DNA from: Mycolicibacter engbaekii
GTDB lineage: Bacteria; Actinomycetota; Actinomycetes; Mycobacteriales; Mycobacteriaceae
Assembly (NCBI RefSeq): GCF_002101585.1
Contig: NZ_LQOT01000069.1
Coordinates: 291,875 to 355,874 of the forward strand
Direction of reading: 5' to 3'
DNA length: 64,000 nucleotides
The translations under genes and the position numbers were made by a program. This document shows, piece after piece, positions 7,816-16,261 of this stretch. The notes under the pieces were generated by a model. That model saw nothing but the letters and a program-made list of their open reading frames with translations, made no database searches and was not told the DNA's origin. How positions within the stretch are numbered: the stretch's first letter is position 1; the number at the start of each line of letters is the position of its first letter.

Positions 7816-9333
7816 GTGCCCGCACCCCTGATCGACGTTCGCAACCCCGCCGATGGGCTGGTGGTCGGACAGGTCGCCGATCACTCACGCGCCGAGGTCT
7901 GCGAGGCCGTGCGCCGGCTGCGCCGGCACCAGCCGCACTGGGAGCAGCTCGGCTTCGCCGCCCGTGCGGAATGGCTGCTGCGCCTGCAGGACTGGTTGAT
8001 CGACCACTCGGCGCAGCTGACCGACGTGGTGCAGTCGGAGACCGGCAAGACCCGCTTCGATGCGGCGATCGAGGTTCCCGCGGCGATCGACCTGGCCAAA
8101 TACTGGGCGGGCAACGCCGGTGGGTTCCTGGCCGAGGAGCGCCCCACCCCGCACAGCCCGATCGGGCTGACGAAGCGGTTGATCACCCGGTACCGGCCCT
8201 ACCCGGTGATCGGCATCGTCACGCCGTGGAACCTGCCGTTGCTCAACCCGTGCTTCGACATGTTCTCGGCGCTCATGGCCGGCGCCGCAGTGCTGGTGAA
8301 GCCGTCGGAGGTGACCCCGCTGAGCGCCTGCGAACTGGCCCGCGGCTGGGCGGAGATCGGTGCCCCGCCGGTGTTTGAGGTGCTGACCGGCGGTGTGGAG
8401 ACCGGGCGAGCGGTCGTCGACGAGGTCGACTACGTGCAGTTCACCGGATCCACCGCGACCGGGCGGGCGATCGCGTCGGCGTGCGGGGCATCGCTCAAGC
8501 CGTGCAGCCTGGAACTGGGCGGCAAGGATCCGGCGATCGTGCTGGCCGACGCCGACATCGACCGAACGGCGGCCGGGATCGTCTACGGAGGCCTGTTCAA
8601 CTCCGGGCAGGTATGCATCTCGGTGGAACGGGTCTACGTAGAGGCGCGGGTGTACGACCGCTTCGTGGACTGCCTGGTCAAGCAGGTCCGAGAACTCCGG
8701 CAGGGACACGACGGCCGCGGGTTCGACTTCGACATCGGGGCCATGGCGACGCCCGGGCAGTGCGACATCGTGACGCGGCACGTCGAAGATGCGGTGGCGC
8801 GCGGGGCGCGAATCCTGACCGGAGGCAGACCCGCACAGTCCGGGGCGTTCTTCGAGCCGACCGTACTGGTCGACGTCGACCACTCGATGACGTGCATGAC
8901 CGAGGAGACGTTCGGGCCGCTGCTGCCGGTGATCAAGGTGGCCGACGAGCACGAGGCGATCCGGTTGGCCAACGACTCCGACTATGGCCTGTCGGCCACC
9001 GTGTGGTGCGGGGATCGCCAGCGCGGTGAATGGGTGGCCCGCCAGCTGGAGGTCGGTGCGGTCAACATCAACGATGCGTTCGCCAACCTGGTCAACTTCG
9101 CGGTGCCGATGGGCGGCTGGAAGAACTCGGGGATGGGCGCCCGCTTCGGCGGTGCATCCGGAATCCGCAAATACTGTCGCCAACAAGCGATCCTGGTTCC
9201 CCGGGGTCCGGAGATGAAACGTGAACCGCTGTGGTACCCCGCTTCGAAGTCCCGCGCCCGTCTGGTGACGACGCTCATGCGGATCTTCGACGGTCGGGGC
9301 CGGCGCAGACTGCCGTTCAGGAAAGGCCAGTGA
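7816..9333 (+). CDS. Aldehyde dehydrogenase (NAD(P)-dependent), first copy
   Basis: A 505-residue aldehyde dehydrogenase starting at GTG two bases after the preceding stop. Signatures: TPWNLPLLNP, FTGSTATG, general base Glu233 (LELGGKDP) and nucleophile Cys267 (GQVCIS). A basic, poorly conserved C-terminal extension (about residues 468-505, MKREPLWYP to GRRRLPF) follows the catalytic domain. The family oxidises aldehydes to acids. Beside a cleavage dioxygenase it most likely oxidises an apocarotenal- or benzaldehyde-like product. Its stop overlaps the next ATG (TGATG). Confidence 0.88.
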   Translation: MPAPLIDVRNPADGLVVGQVADHSRAEVCEAVRRLRRHQPHWEQLGFAARAEWLLRLQDWLIDHSAQLTDVVQSETGKTRFDAAIEVPAAIDLAKYWAGNAGGFLAEERPTPHSPIGLTKRLITRYRPYPVIGIVTPWNLPLLNPCFDMFSALMAGAAVLVKPSEVTPLSACELARGWAEIGAPPVFEVLTGGVETGRAVVDEVDYVQFTGSTATGRAIASACGASLKPCSLELGGKDPAIVLADADIDRTAAGIVYGGLFNSGQVCISVERVYVEARVYDRFVDCLVKQVRELRQGHDGRGFDFDIGAMATPGQCDIVTRHVEDAVARGARILTGGRPAQSGAFFEPTVLVDVDHSMTCMTEETFGPLLPVIKVADEHEAIRLANDSDYGLSATVWCGDRQRGEWVARQLEVGAVNINDAFANLVNFAVPMGGWKNSGMGARFGGASGIRKYCRQQAILVPRGPEMKREPLWYPASKSRARLVTTLMRIFDGRGRRRLPFRKGQ

Positions 9334-10778
9334 TGGAAACCAGTGTGACGTGGGCACCCACCGAGCTGATGCTCGGCGGGACGGCGACGCCGGCGGCCGG
9401 CGGGGGTCGCTTCGCGGTGTACAACCCGGCCACCGAAGAGGCTCTGGTCGAGATCGCCGACGCCGGCCCGGCCGACGCGGCGCGGGCTATGGACCTTGCC
9501 GCCGCCACCCAGGGTGCCTGGGCGGCAACGCCGGCCCGGCGCAGGGCCGAGATACTGCGCCGCGCATTCGAACTCGTCGAGCAGTACCGGGACCGGTTCG
9601 CGCTGCTGATCACGCTGGAAATGGGAAAGCCCTTGGCGGAGAGTCACGCCGAGGTCACCTACGGTGCAGAGTTTCTGCGGTGGTTCAGTGAGGAGGCGGT
9701 CCGGATCAACGGCCGCTATACCGCAGCGCCCTCGGGCAACGGCCGGATCCTGGTGGCCAAACAGCCCGTCGGTCCGACGCTGGCGATCACACCGTGGAAC
9801 TTCCCGCTGGCTATGGGAACGCGCAAGGTGGCCGCCGCAGTGGCCGCCGGCTGCACCATGATCGTCAAACCTGCGCCCGACACCCCGCTGACGATGCTGC
9901 TCTTCGCCGAGGTGATGGCCGAAGCCGGGCTGCCCGAGGGCGTGCTGTCGGTGCTGCCCACCTCGGATGCGCCCGCGTTGTCCGGGCCGCTGCTGGCCGA
10001 TCCCCGACTGCGCAAGCTCACCTTCACCGGATCGACCGCAGTGGGCAAGAGCCTGCTGGCACAGGCCGCCGGCCGGGTGTTGCGCACGTCGATGGAACTC
10101 GGCGGCAATGCCCCGTTCGTGGTGTTCGCCGACGCGGATGTGGACGCAGCGGTGGAAGGCGCCCTGGCCGCGAAGATGCGCAACGGGGGAGAGGCCTGCA
10201 CCGCGGCGAACCGCATTCACGTCGACAATGCGGTGCTCGAGGAGTTCACCGCCAAGCTCACCGCCCGGATGGCGAAGCTGACCCTCGGAGACGGCACGCA
10301 GGCCGGCGTCGACGTCGGCCCGCTGATCAACCAACGGCAGCGCAGCAAGGTCGGCGAACTGGTCGACGACGCGGTGGACCGGGGCGCGACCCTGCTGCTG
10401 GGTGGGCAGCCGGTGGCGGGACCGGGCTACTTCTATCCGCCGACCGTGCTGACCGAGATCCCTTCCGCGGCCCGGCTGCTCACCGAGGAGGTGTTCGGGC
10501 CGGTCGCTGCCATCGCCGGATTCGACGGCGAAGAAGCGGGAGTGGCCGCGGCCAACGCGACCGAGTTCGGGCTGGCCGCCTACATCTACACCCGCGACCT
10601 GGATCGGGCACTGCGGGTGGCCGAGCGGGTCGAAAGCGGGATGGTCGGGGTCAACCGCGGCATCATCTCCGACCCCGCGGCACCCTTCGGCGGGATCAGG
10701 GAGTCCGGGCTGGGCCGCGAGGGCGGCTCGGAGGGCATCGAGGAATACCTCGAGACCAAGTACATCGCGCTGACCTGA
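9333..10778 (+). CDS. Aldehyde dehydrogenase, succinate-semialdehyde-dehydrogenase-like
   Basis: A 481-residue aldehyde dehydrogenase closest by eye to the GabD/SSADH subgroup: TPWNFPLAM, FTGSTAVGK, general base Glu255 (SMELGGNAPF), catalytic Cys289 (GGEACTAAN) and the C-terminal GGIRESGLGREGG. ATG at 9333 overlaps the upstream stop, giving a conserved N-terminus; longer upstream frames overlap the previous gene. It is the last gene of the plus-strand operon and converges on rmlC 21 bases later. It may take the second aldehyde released by the cleavage dioxygenase or a dicarboxylic semialdehyde further down the pathway. Confidence 0.87.
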   Translation: METSVTWAPTELMLGGTATPAAGGGRFAVYNPATEEALVEIADAGPADAARAMDLAAATQGAWAATPARRRAEILRRAFELVEQYRDRFALLITLEMGKPLAESHAEVTYGAEFLRWFSEEAVRINGRYTAAPSGNGRILVAKQPVGPTLAITPWNFPLAMGTRKVAAAVAAGCTMIVKPAPDTPLTMLLFAEVMAEAGLPEGVLSVLPTSDAPALSGPLLADPRLRKLTFTGSTAVGKSLLAQAAGRVLRTSMELGGNAPFVVFADADVDAAVEGALAAKMRNGGEACTAANRIHVDNAVLEEFTAKLTARMAKLTLGDGTQAGVDVGPLINQRQRSKVGELVDDAVDRGATLLLGGQPVAGPGYFYPPTVLTEIPSAARLLTEEVFGPVAAIAGFDGEEAGVAAANATEFGLAAYIYTRDLDRALRVAERVESGMVGVNRGIISDPAAPFGGIRESGLGREGGSEGIEEYLETKYIALT

Positions 10779-10799
10779 GCGGGCTGGGCGGCAGCGGGG

Positions 10800-11369
10800 C
10801 TACTGGTCCCAGCTGGGCAGCAACCCGGCGGCCCGCACGTCGGCCAGCGACGGCGCGCCCGCATCCCGCTCGGAGAGCACCAGGGGATGCCGGTCGGGCC
10901 ACTCGATGCCGATCTCCGGGTCGGTGGCGCAGATGGTGTGCTCGCGCTGCGGAGCGTACTCGGCCGAGCACAGATACATGACCGTTGAATTGTCTTGCAA
11001 GGCAAGGAATCCGTGGGCAAGTCCTGCGGAAAGATACACCGATCGCCGTTCCGTGGCATCCAGCAGCACGGCGTCCCAGCGGCCATAGGTCGGGGAGCCG
11101 ACCCGGATGTCGACGACCACGTCGAAGACCGAACCCGACACGCAGGTCACGTATTTGGCCTGCCCCGGCGGCAGCTGAGCGAAGTGCAGGCCGCGCAGCA
11201 CGCCGGCGCGCGACACCGAGCAGTTGGCCTGGCGCAGGTCGAAGCGGTGCCCGGCGAACGCGGTGAACGCGCGGTCGGTGAACCATTCGAAGAACACGCC
11301 GCGGTCGTCGGCGTGCTGGGCCGGGGTGAGTTCCCAGGCGCCGGGGATCGTCAGTGCCCGCGCGTCCAC
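10800..11369 (-). CDS. rmlC: dTDP-4-dehydrorhamnose 3,5-epimerase
   Basis: A 189-residue cupin epimerase with DDRGVFFEWF, RGLHFAQ (catalytic His in the RGLHxQ motif), KYVTCVSGSVFDVVVDIR and HGFLALQDNS. It converts dTDP-4-keto-6-deoxyglucose to the rhamno epimer used for the rhamnose linker of the mycobacterial arabinogalactan. The GTG start is one base after the rmlB stop, so the two are translated from one message. Length is slightly short of the usual ~200. Gene order rmlB-rmlC is as in other mycobacteria. Confidence 0.93.
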   Translation of the reverse strand: MDARALTIPGAWELTPAQHADDRGVFFEWFTDRAFTAFAGHRFDLRQANCSVSRAGVLRGLHFAQLPPGQAKYVTCVSGSVFDVVVDIRVGSPTYGRWDAVLLDATERRSVYLSAGLAHGFLALQDNSTVMYLCSAEYAPQREHTICATDPEIGIEWPDRHPLVLSERDAGAPSLADVRAAGLLPSWDQ

Positions 11370-11370
11370 G

Positions 11371-12387
11371 TCAGCGCCCCAGCGCGGTGTAGCGGGCCTC
11401 GGCGGCCTCTTTGAGCGGTCCCCACCAGTTTTCGTTGGCGCGGTACCAGTCGATGGTGTCGCGCAGGCCGGCCTCGAACTGCGTGTGCCGGGGCCGCCAG
11501 CCCAGTTCGTCGCGCAGCGCCGACGGATCGATGGCGTAGCGCAGATCGTGACCGGGCCGGTCGGCGACGTGGTCGAAGTCGTCGGGGTCGTGGCCCATCA
11601 GCCGCAGGATGGTCTGCAGCACACTGCGGTTGTCGCGTTCGCCGTCGGCGCCGATCAGGTAGGTGGCCCCCATGCGGCCGCCGGTGAGGATCTGCCAGAC
11701 CGCACTGTTGTGGTCGTCGACGTGAATCCAGTCGCGCACGTGCGCACCGCTGCCGTATAGCTTGGCCCGGCGCCCGGTCAGCAGATTGGTGATCTGGCGC
11801 GGGATGAACTTCTCCACGTGCTGATACGGCCCGTAGTTGTTGGAGCAGTTGGAGATCGTGGCCCGCACCCCATAGGAACGCACCCAGGAGCGCACCAGCA
11901 GATCGGCGGCGGCCTTGGTCGACGAGTAGGGACTGGACGGACGGTAGGGCGTCGTCTCGGTGAACCGGCAGGGGTCGTCGAGCGCCAGCTCGCCATAGAC
12001 CTCATCGGTGGAGACGTGGTGCAGCCGCACCTGATGGGCGCGCACCGCCTCCAGCACGGTGAAGGTGCCGATCACGTTGGAACGCAGGAACGGCTCCGGG
12101 TCGGCGAGCGCGTTGTCCACGTGCGTTTCGGCGGCGAAGTGCACCACCGCGTCGGTCGCCGGATCCAGCTCGGCGACCAGTTTGGACACCAGCGCCGCAT
12201 CGGTGACGTCGCCCTGTACCAGCTGGAACTCGTCGGAGCGGCTGTCGAGGCCGTCGAGCGATTCACGGCTGCCGGCGTAGGTCAACGCGTCCAGCACGGT
12301 GATCGACGTGCCCGGACGCTGTGCCAGCGTGCCGCGCACGAAGTTGGCGCCGATGAATCCGGCGCCACCGGTCACCAGCAGACGCAT
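11371..12387 (-). CDS. rmlB: dTDP-glucose 4,6-dehydratase
   Basis: A 338-residue extended SDR enzyme: MRLLVTGGAGFIGANFVR at the N-terminus, DALTYAG, HFAAETHVDNAL, HVSTDEVYG, and the YSSTKAAAD active-site Tyr-Lys. It forms dTDP-4-keto-6-deoxyglucose in rhamnose synthesis. The start is taken at the ATG ending at 12387, directly at the Rossmann strand; the frame continues upstream but the extra residues (AGQQPRRSPAAAG) are not conserved. A TATGGT box lies at the leaderless position upstream. Operon with rmlC. Confidence 0.94.
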   Translation of the reverse strand: MRLLVTGGAGFIGANFVRGTLAQRPGTSITVLDALTYAGSRESLDGLDSRSDEFQLVQGDVTDAALVSKLVAELDPATDAVVHFAAETHVDNALADPEPFLRSNVIGTFTVLEAVRAHQVRLHHVSTDEVYGELALDDPCRFTETTPYRPSSPYSSTKAAADLLVRSWVRSYGVRATISNCSNNYGPYQHVEKFIPRQITNLLTGRRAKLYGSGAHVRDWIHVDDHNSAVWQILTGGRMGATYLIGADGERDNRSVLQTILRLMGHDPDDFDHVADRPGHDLRYAIDPSALRDELGWRPRHTQFEAGLRDTIDWYRANENWWGPLKEAAEARYTALGR

Positions 12388-12393
12388 GGGGAA

Positions 12394-12399
12394 ACCATA
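12394..12399 (-). promoter_or_regulatory. -10 element for a leaderless rmlB transcript
   Basis: Minus-strand TATGGT occupies exactly -12 to -7 if transcription begins at the A of the rmlB ATG. There is no Shine-Dalgarno in the six bases between. Leaderless mRNAs with this geometry are common in mycobacteria. No good -35 is visible. Confidence 0.45.
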
Positions 12400-12440
12400 A
12401 CCGGCGGCGGCCGGGCTACGTCTGGGCTGCTGCCCGGCGG

Positions 12441-12866
12441 TCACGGTTGCTCCAGGACGGCGATCAGCCGACGCAGGGCGCTCTGCAGCCGGGCCACTTC
12501 GTCAGCGCCCATCGTTGCCAGCTGGGCGCTGTGCGCCACGGCCGCCGCGCTGTCCATCCGCCCGAGGATCTGCGCGCCGTCGTCGGTCAGGGTGAACAGG
12601 GGCGCGGTGCGGTGATCGGGGTTGTCATGGGCGCTGAGCAGGCCCTGCCGGGCGAGCTCGTGCACGACCCGCTGGACGGCCTGACGCGCGGTTCCGAGGC
12701 GTCGGGCCGCCTGGGCCACGGTGCGCGGACCGTCGCTGAAGACCGAGAGCACCTGCCAACGTGCCTGGGTCTGGCCCTGGGCCTTCGCGATCTGCTCGCC
12801 GCGCCGCCTCGCCGCGCCGGCTGCCTGGTAGAGGTCGGCAATCAGCGTCGCCATCGGATCATGCAT
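12441..12866 (-). CDS. MarR-family transcriptional regulator
   Basis: A 141-residue winged-helix regulator: helix-turn-helix (TVAQAARRLGTARQAVQRVVHELARQG, about residues 52-77) and wing (HRTAPLFTLTDDG). The ATG ending at 12866 is chosen; the longer frame to 13157 runs through the palindromic operator and over the divergent gene. Regulators of this family usually repress themselves and a divergent gene and respond to small phenolic or hydrophobic ligands. The perfect palindrome at 12894-12917 lies directly upstream. The gene is 53 bp upstream of rmlB on the same strand. Confidence 0.88.
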   Translation of the reverse strand: MHDPMATLIADLYQAAGAARRRGEQIAKAQGQTQARWQVLSVFSDGPRTVAQAARRLGTARQAVQRVVHELARQGLLSAHDNPDHRTAPLFTLTDDGAQILGRMDSAAAVAHSAQLATMGADEVARLQSALRRLIAVLEQP

Positions 12867-12893
12867 CGGAACTCCCGGCTGCCCCCACCCCGA

Positions 12894-12917
12894 ATAATGA
12901 CAGCATGCTGTCATTAT
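12894..12917. promoter_or_regulatory. 24-bp perfect palindrome, probable MarR operator
   Basis: Half-site ATAATGACAGCA is followed by its exact reverse complement, with the centre between 12905 and 12906. A further partial half-site (TATGACAGGATAATG) overlaps the right side, to about 12929. The element sits between the divergent MarR and DUF1398 genes and covers the probable promoters of both, as expected for an autorepressor site. Confidence 0.8.
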
Positions 12918-12962
12918 GACAGGATAATGCCCAATTGAGGCGATCGTGGGCGAGGAGTGCAC

Positions 12963-13391
12963 ATGAACACTGTTGAGCGACTGGCCCGCGCGCAGCGTCA
13001 CGGGATGCGCGTGCAACCCCGCACCCACGGATTCCCGCATCTGGCCGAGGCTCTGCGCCTGGCCGGCGTGCGGCGGAATCGCTTCGACGTCGCTTCCGGC
13101 GGTGCGCTCTATGAGATGGATGGTGGCGTCGTCTATCAGCCGGGAAATCCGTTGCACACCGAGCCGGTCGCGGTGGCCGAATTCGACCAGCAGGCCCTGA
13201 TCGCGGCGATCGACGCCGACAAAGCCGGCGCGATCAGCTTCCCGGAGTTCCTCCGCCGCTGCTGGGCGGCGGGCGTGGTCGGCTACGAGGTCGACACGAT
13301 CAAACGCACCTGCACCTACTTCGGCGCACCGGACGGCCGTTACGTCGAAAGCTATCCGGCGGTCACTCTTGCCCCCGCCACGCCGGCCTAG
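12963..13391 (+). CDS. DUF1398 family protein
   Basis: A 142-residue soluble protein with two related halves around RNRFDVASGGALYEMDGG and GYEVDTIKRTCTYFGAPDGR; the second matches the DUF1398 (YbcV-like) pattern. The function of the family is not established. ATG at 12963 is preferred over the GTG at 12957 because GAGGAG (12952-12957) is then correctly spaced. It is transcribed divergently from the MarR gene across the palindrome, so it is the likely target of that regulator. It converges with the following minus-strand gene. Confidence 0.72.
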   Translation: MNTVERLARAQRHGMRVQPRTHGFPHLAEALRLAGVRRNRFDVASGGALYEMDGGVVYQPGNPLHTEPVAVAEFDQQALIAAIDADKAGAISFPEFLRRCWAAGVVGYEVDTIKRTCTYFGAPDGRYVESYPAVTLAPATPA

Positions 13392-13406
13392 ACCCGGTGC
13401 CCATCG

Positions 13407-14264
13407 TCAGTCGCGCGGTGTCAGGCCCAGCGGGCCGGCCAGCTCCTTCAGCGTCGGCACCAGGCGCTCCCAGCCGCCCAGCACTTGGATCGTCACCTGA
13501 TCCGCGCCGGCCTGCAGGTGCTCGTCGAGCCGGGCGGCGATCTGTTCGGCGCTGCCGTGCGCCACGACCGCATCGATGAACCGGTCGCTTCCGGGTGCGC
13601 GCAGATCGCGGTCGCCGAAACCCATCCGGTGCCAGTTGTTGACGTAGTTCGACAGTCGCAGGTAGAAGCCGACAGCCTCCCGTCCGGTCTCGCGGGCCGC
13701 GGCCGCGTCGGTGGACAGCACCACCTTGTGCTCGGGCGCCAGGAACACCGACGGTCCGATCAGTTCGCGCGCGGTCGCGGTGTGCTCGGGGGTGGTCAGA
13801 TAGGGGTGCGCCCCGGCGCTGCGCCGGGCCGCCAGCTCCAGCACCTTGGGGCCCAGCGCGGCCAGCACCCGGCGGCTGGTCGGCACGCCGGCCGCGTCGA
13901 GGGCATCCAGGTACTCGTTCAGGGTGCGATAGGGACTGCGGTACTCGGCGGTGGCCTCGCGGTGCCCCACTCCGATGCCGAGCAGGAACCGCCCCGGGTA
14001 GGCGGCTTCGATGCGGTGGTAGGACTCGGCGACCGGTTCCGCCGCCGCCGTCCAAACGTTGACGATTCCGGTGGCGACCTGCAAAGTCGACGTCGCTTCC
14101 AGCAGCGGTTCGACGAACGCCAGGTCCGCGGCCGGCGAGCCGCCGACCCAGATGGCGCCGTAGCCCAGCCGTTCGATCTCGGCGGCCTGCTCAGGCGTGG
14201 GGGACCCGAAGGTCCACACCGCGTAGCGGCCCAGGTCGGGTTTGAGTGCGAACGTCTCCGACAT
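13407..14264 (-). CDS. LLM-class F420-dependent oxidoreductase (Rv3463-like)
   Basis: A 285-residue luciferase-like TIM-barrel protein with FGSPTPEQAAEIERLGYGAIWVGG, VATGIVNVW, RFLLGIGVGH and ALGPKVLELAARRSAGAHPYL. It matches the mycobacterial TIGR03620-type F420-dependent family and keeps the position next to the infA block seen for Rv3463. It probably reduces or oxidises an unknown substrate with coenzyme F420. It converges with the DUF1398 gene (15 bp apart). Confidence 0.82.
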   Translation of the reverse strand: MSETFALKPDLGRYAVWTFGSPTPEQAAEIERLGYGAIWVGGSPAADLAFVEPLLEATSTLQVATGIVNVWTAAAEPVAESYHRIEAAYPGRFLLGIGVGHREATAEYRSPYRTLNEYLDALDAAGVPTSRRVLAALGPKVLELAARRSAGAHPYLTTPEHTATARELIGPSVFLAPEHKVVLSTDAAAARETGREAVGFYLRLSNYVNNWHRMGFGDRDLRAPGSDRFIDAVVAHGSAEQIAARLDEHLQAGADQVTIQVLGGWERLVPTLKELAGPLGLTPRD

Positions 14265-14287
14265 CGTGACTCCTGTGCTGGTCGCAG

Positions 14288-15745
14288 TTACTCGGTGGGC
14301 AGTGGATGCGAGTTGGGCACGGGTGCGGGTTCGGTGGCAGGCGGACGCAGCATGGCCGCGACGTCCACCCCGGATGCCTTCAGCGTCTCCAGCACCTTGG
14401 CAATGCCCAACGGACTGATACCCAGCAGACCGCCGAGCGCATCCTGGGCATCGCCGGCGCCGCCGACGATCGACAGCCGTTCGATGTCGGACAGCGGCGC
14501 AGCCGCGGCCTGGGTGGCCGCAACCACCGAGGTCAGCACATCGGGGAGCATCAGCATCCGGGCCGCCTCCGCGCTGTAGCTGTTGAGGGCGTTGGCGATC
14601 TCCTTCTTGCCCTCGGCTTCGGCGAGCAGCTTGGCCTTGAAGCCGTCGGCCTCGGCCTGGCGTTCGGCCCGCAGCGCCTCGGCGGCCGCCTTGCGCGCGT
14701 CGGCTTGGGCTTCGCCGGCCTGCCGGGCCGCCTCCGCCTGGGCCTGAGCCGCCAGGATCGCGGCCTGGCGCTGGCCCTCGGCGCGGGCCACATCGGCTTG
14801 GCGCTGCGCCTCGGCGGGGGCGATCACATCGGCCTGCAGAGCGGCCTGGGCCTGCTCGGCGCGCCGCTGCTCCACTTCGATGCGGGCCTGCACCCGGGCG
14901 GCCTCGGCCTGCTCGACGGCGATGCCGACATCCTTCTCGGCGCGGGCGTGCGCCAGCGGGCCGGCCTGGTCGGCCTGGGCGTTCTCGGCCTCGGTCTGGG
15001 CGCGCAGCCGGGCCAGCTCGACGTCGCGCTTCTGATTGGCGACGGCGATCGCGGTATCGGCTTCGGCCTGGGCGACCGCCCCCTCCTGACGGGCCTTGGC
15101 CGACTGGATCTGGGCGTCCCGCTCGGCCTCGGCGGTGCCGACGGTGGCGTCGCGTTTCACCTCGGCGATGCGGCGCTGACCCAGCGATTCCAGATAGCCG
15201 TTGCGGTCGGAGATTCCGGCGATCTTGAGGACGTCGACTTCCATGCCGATGCGGGCGAGGTCGGTGCCGGCCTCCTCGACCACGCTGCGGGCCAGCGTGT
15301 CGCGGTTGGAGTTGAGATCCTCGACGGTCATGGTCGCGGTGATACCGCGCAGGCTGCCGGCCAGGATGTCATTGATCTGGCGCTGCAGATCGTCGAGGTT
15401 CGACGTCAGGAAGCGCTGCACGGCGGTCTGCACCGCCTCGTCGGCCGAGCCGATCCGGACCAGTCCGACGGCTTCCACGTTGACCGGCACCCCGTTGTTG
15501 GACAGCGCGTTCTGCAGGTTGATGCTGACGTTGAACGGCTCCAGGCTCATGATGTCGACCCGTTCGATACCCGGCATCCGGAACCGGGCGCCCCCGCGTA
15601 CCACCTTCGGCTGCCCGCGCCCGGTGAAGACCGCGACCTCGTTCGGCGGGACCTTCACATAGTTGCGGACATAGATCATCGGCAACCCGACCAGCAGCAG
15701 CAGTGCTGCCACAGCGCCGACGCTCACGATCAGGACAAGTGACAT
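14288..15745 (-). CDS. Flotillin-like SPFH-domain membrane protein
   Basis: A 485-residue flotillin. An N-terminal membrane segment (residues ~3-26, LVLIVSVGAVAALLLLVGL) is followed by the SPFH/PHB domain (about 30-200), then a long Ala/Glu/Gln/Arg-rich coiled coil (about 205-380) and a C-terminal flotillin region. Flotillins organise membrane microdomains. The gene directly downstream of an NfeD-like gene (21 bp) reproduces the flotillin-NfeD operon logic of Bacillus YuaF-FloT. ATG start with GGAGAGG upstream. Confidence 0.85.
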   Translation of the reverse strand: MSLVLIVSVGAVAALLLLVGLPMIYVRNYVKVPPNEVAVFTGRGQPKVVRGGARFRMPGIERVDIMSLEPFNVSINLQNALSNNGVPVNVEAVGLVRIGSADEAVQTAVQRFLTSNLDDLQRQINDILAGSLRGITATMTVEDLNSNRDTLARSVVEEAGTDLARIGMEVDVLKIAGISDRNGYLESLGQRRIAEVKRDATVGTAEAERDAQIQSAKARQEGAVAQAEADTAIAVANQKRDVELARLRAQTEAENAQADQAGPLAHARAEKDVGIAVEQAEAARVQARIEVEQRRAEQAQAALQADVIAPAEAQRQADVARAEGQRQAAILAAQAQAEAARQAGEAQADARKAAAEALRAERQAEADGFKAKLLAEAEGKKEIANALNSYSAEAARMLMLPDVLTSVVAATQAAAAPLSDIERLSIVGGAGDAQDALGGLLGISPLGIAKVLETLKASGVDVAAMLRPPATEPAPVPNSHPLPTE

Positions 15746-15766
15746 GGTTACTGCCTCTCCGGCCGG

Positions 15767-16261
15767 TTACTGAGGGGGTACTGCCACGACGTGCAGGTAG
15801 TCGGCGTCGACATCGGCGATGTAGACACGGGTCGCTTTGGCAAGCGTCAGCGGCTCCGGGCTGACGGCCCGCGACCGGACCCGGTTGCCGTCGGGGTCGA
15901 CGAACGCCACCTCACCCCACCCGCCGGGCGGCACGTCGAGGGTCACCGTGCCCAACAGGCCGATGTAGGCCGACCGCCCGTGCTGAGAGTTGGCTTCCTG
16001 GCGGCGCAGGTACGGCAGCGCCACGCCCTGCAGAAGGCAGACCAACGCGACCGCGGTGCCGAGCCCCAGCGCACCTGCGGCCGGCGCGCCGAACCCGGCC
16101 CAGGTCCCCACCAGCCCGCCGGCACCCGCTCCGACCAGAGCGGCGGACATCCCGGTCAGGCTCAGGAACGGCATCCCGTCGTGCCCGACGTCGGTCAGCA
16201 GCACGGCGACCAGCAGTGCGATCGCGCCGACGGCGAATGCCGCCAGGTACACAATCGTCAC
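15767..16261 (-). CDS. NfeD-like membrane protein, flotillin partner
   Basis: About 165 residues with an N-terminal membrane segment (TIVYLAAFAVGAIALLVAVLL), a second hydrophobic block (about 40-85) and a C-terminal small beta domain (GRSAYIGLLGTVTLDVPPGGWGEVAFVD) resembling the NfeD OB-fold. The start is uncertain: GTG codons at 16261 and 16264 follow a GGAGG (complement of 16266-16270); the former has the better spacing. The longer frame to 16321 has no ribosome site. NfeD proteins are co-expressed with flotillins, and the spacing of 21 bp to the flotillin gene supports that. Confidence 0.68.
   Translation of the reverse strand: MTIVYLAAFAVGAIALLVAVLLTDVGHDGMPFLSLTGMSAALVGAGAGGLVGTWAGFGAPAAGALGLGTAVALVCLLQGVALPYLRRQEANSQHGRSAYIGLLGTVTLDVPPGGWGEVAFVDPDGNRVRSRAVSPEPLTLAKATRVYIADVDADYLHVVAVPPQ

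Noticed and set aside
7885..9357. 490-residue minus-strand frame opposite the aldehyde dehydrogenase
   Set aside because: Antisense shadow without any recognisable domain; opposite strand is a full aldehyde dehydrogenase.
12867..13157. N-terminal extension of the MarR protein to 13157
   Set aside because: It would translate the palindromic operator and overlap the divergent DUF1398 gene; residues before the ATG ending at 12866 are not regulator-like.
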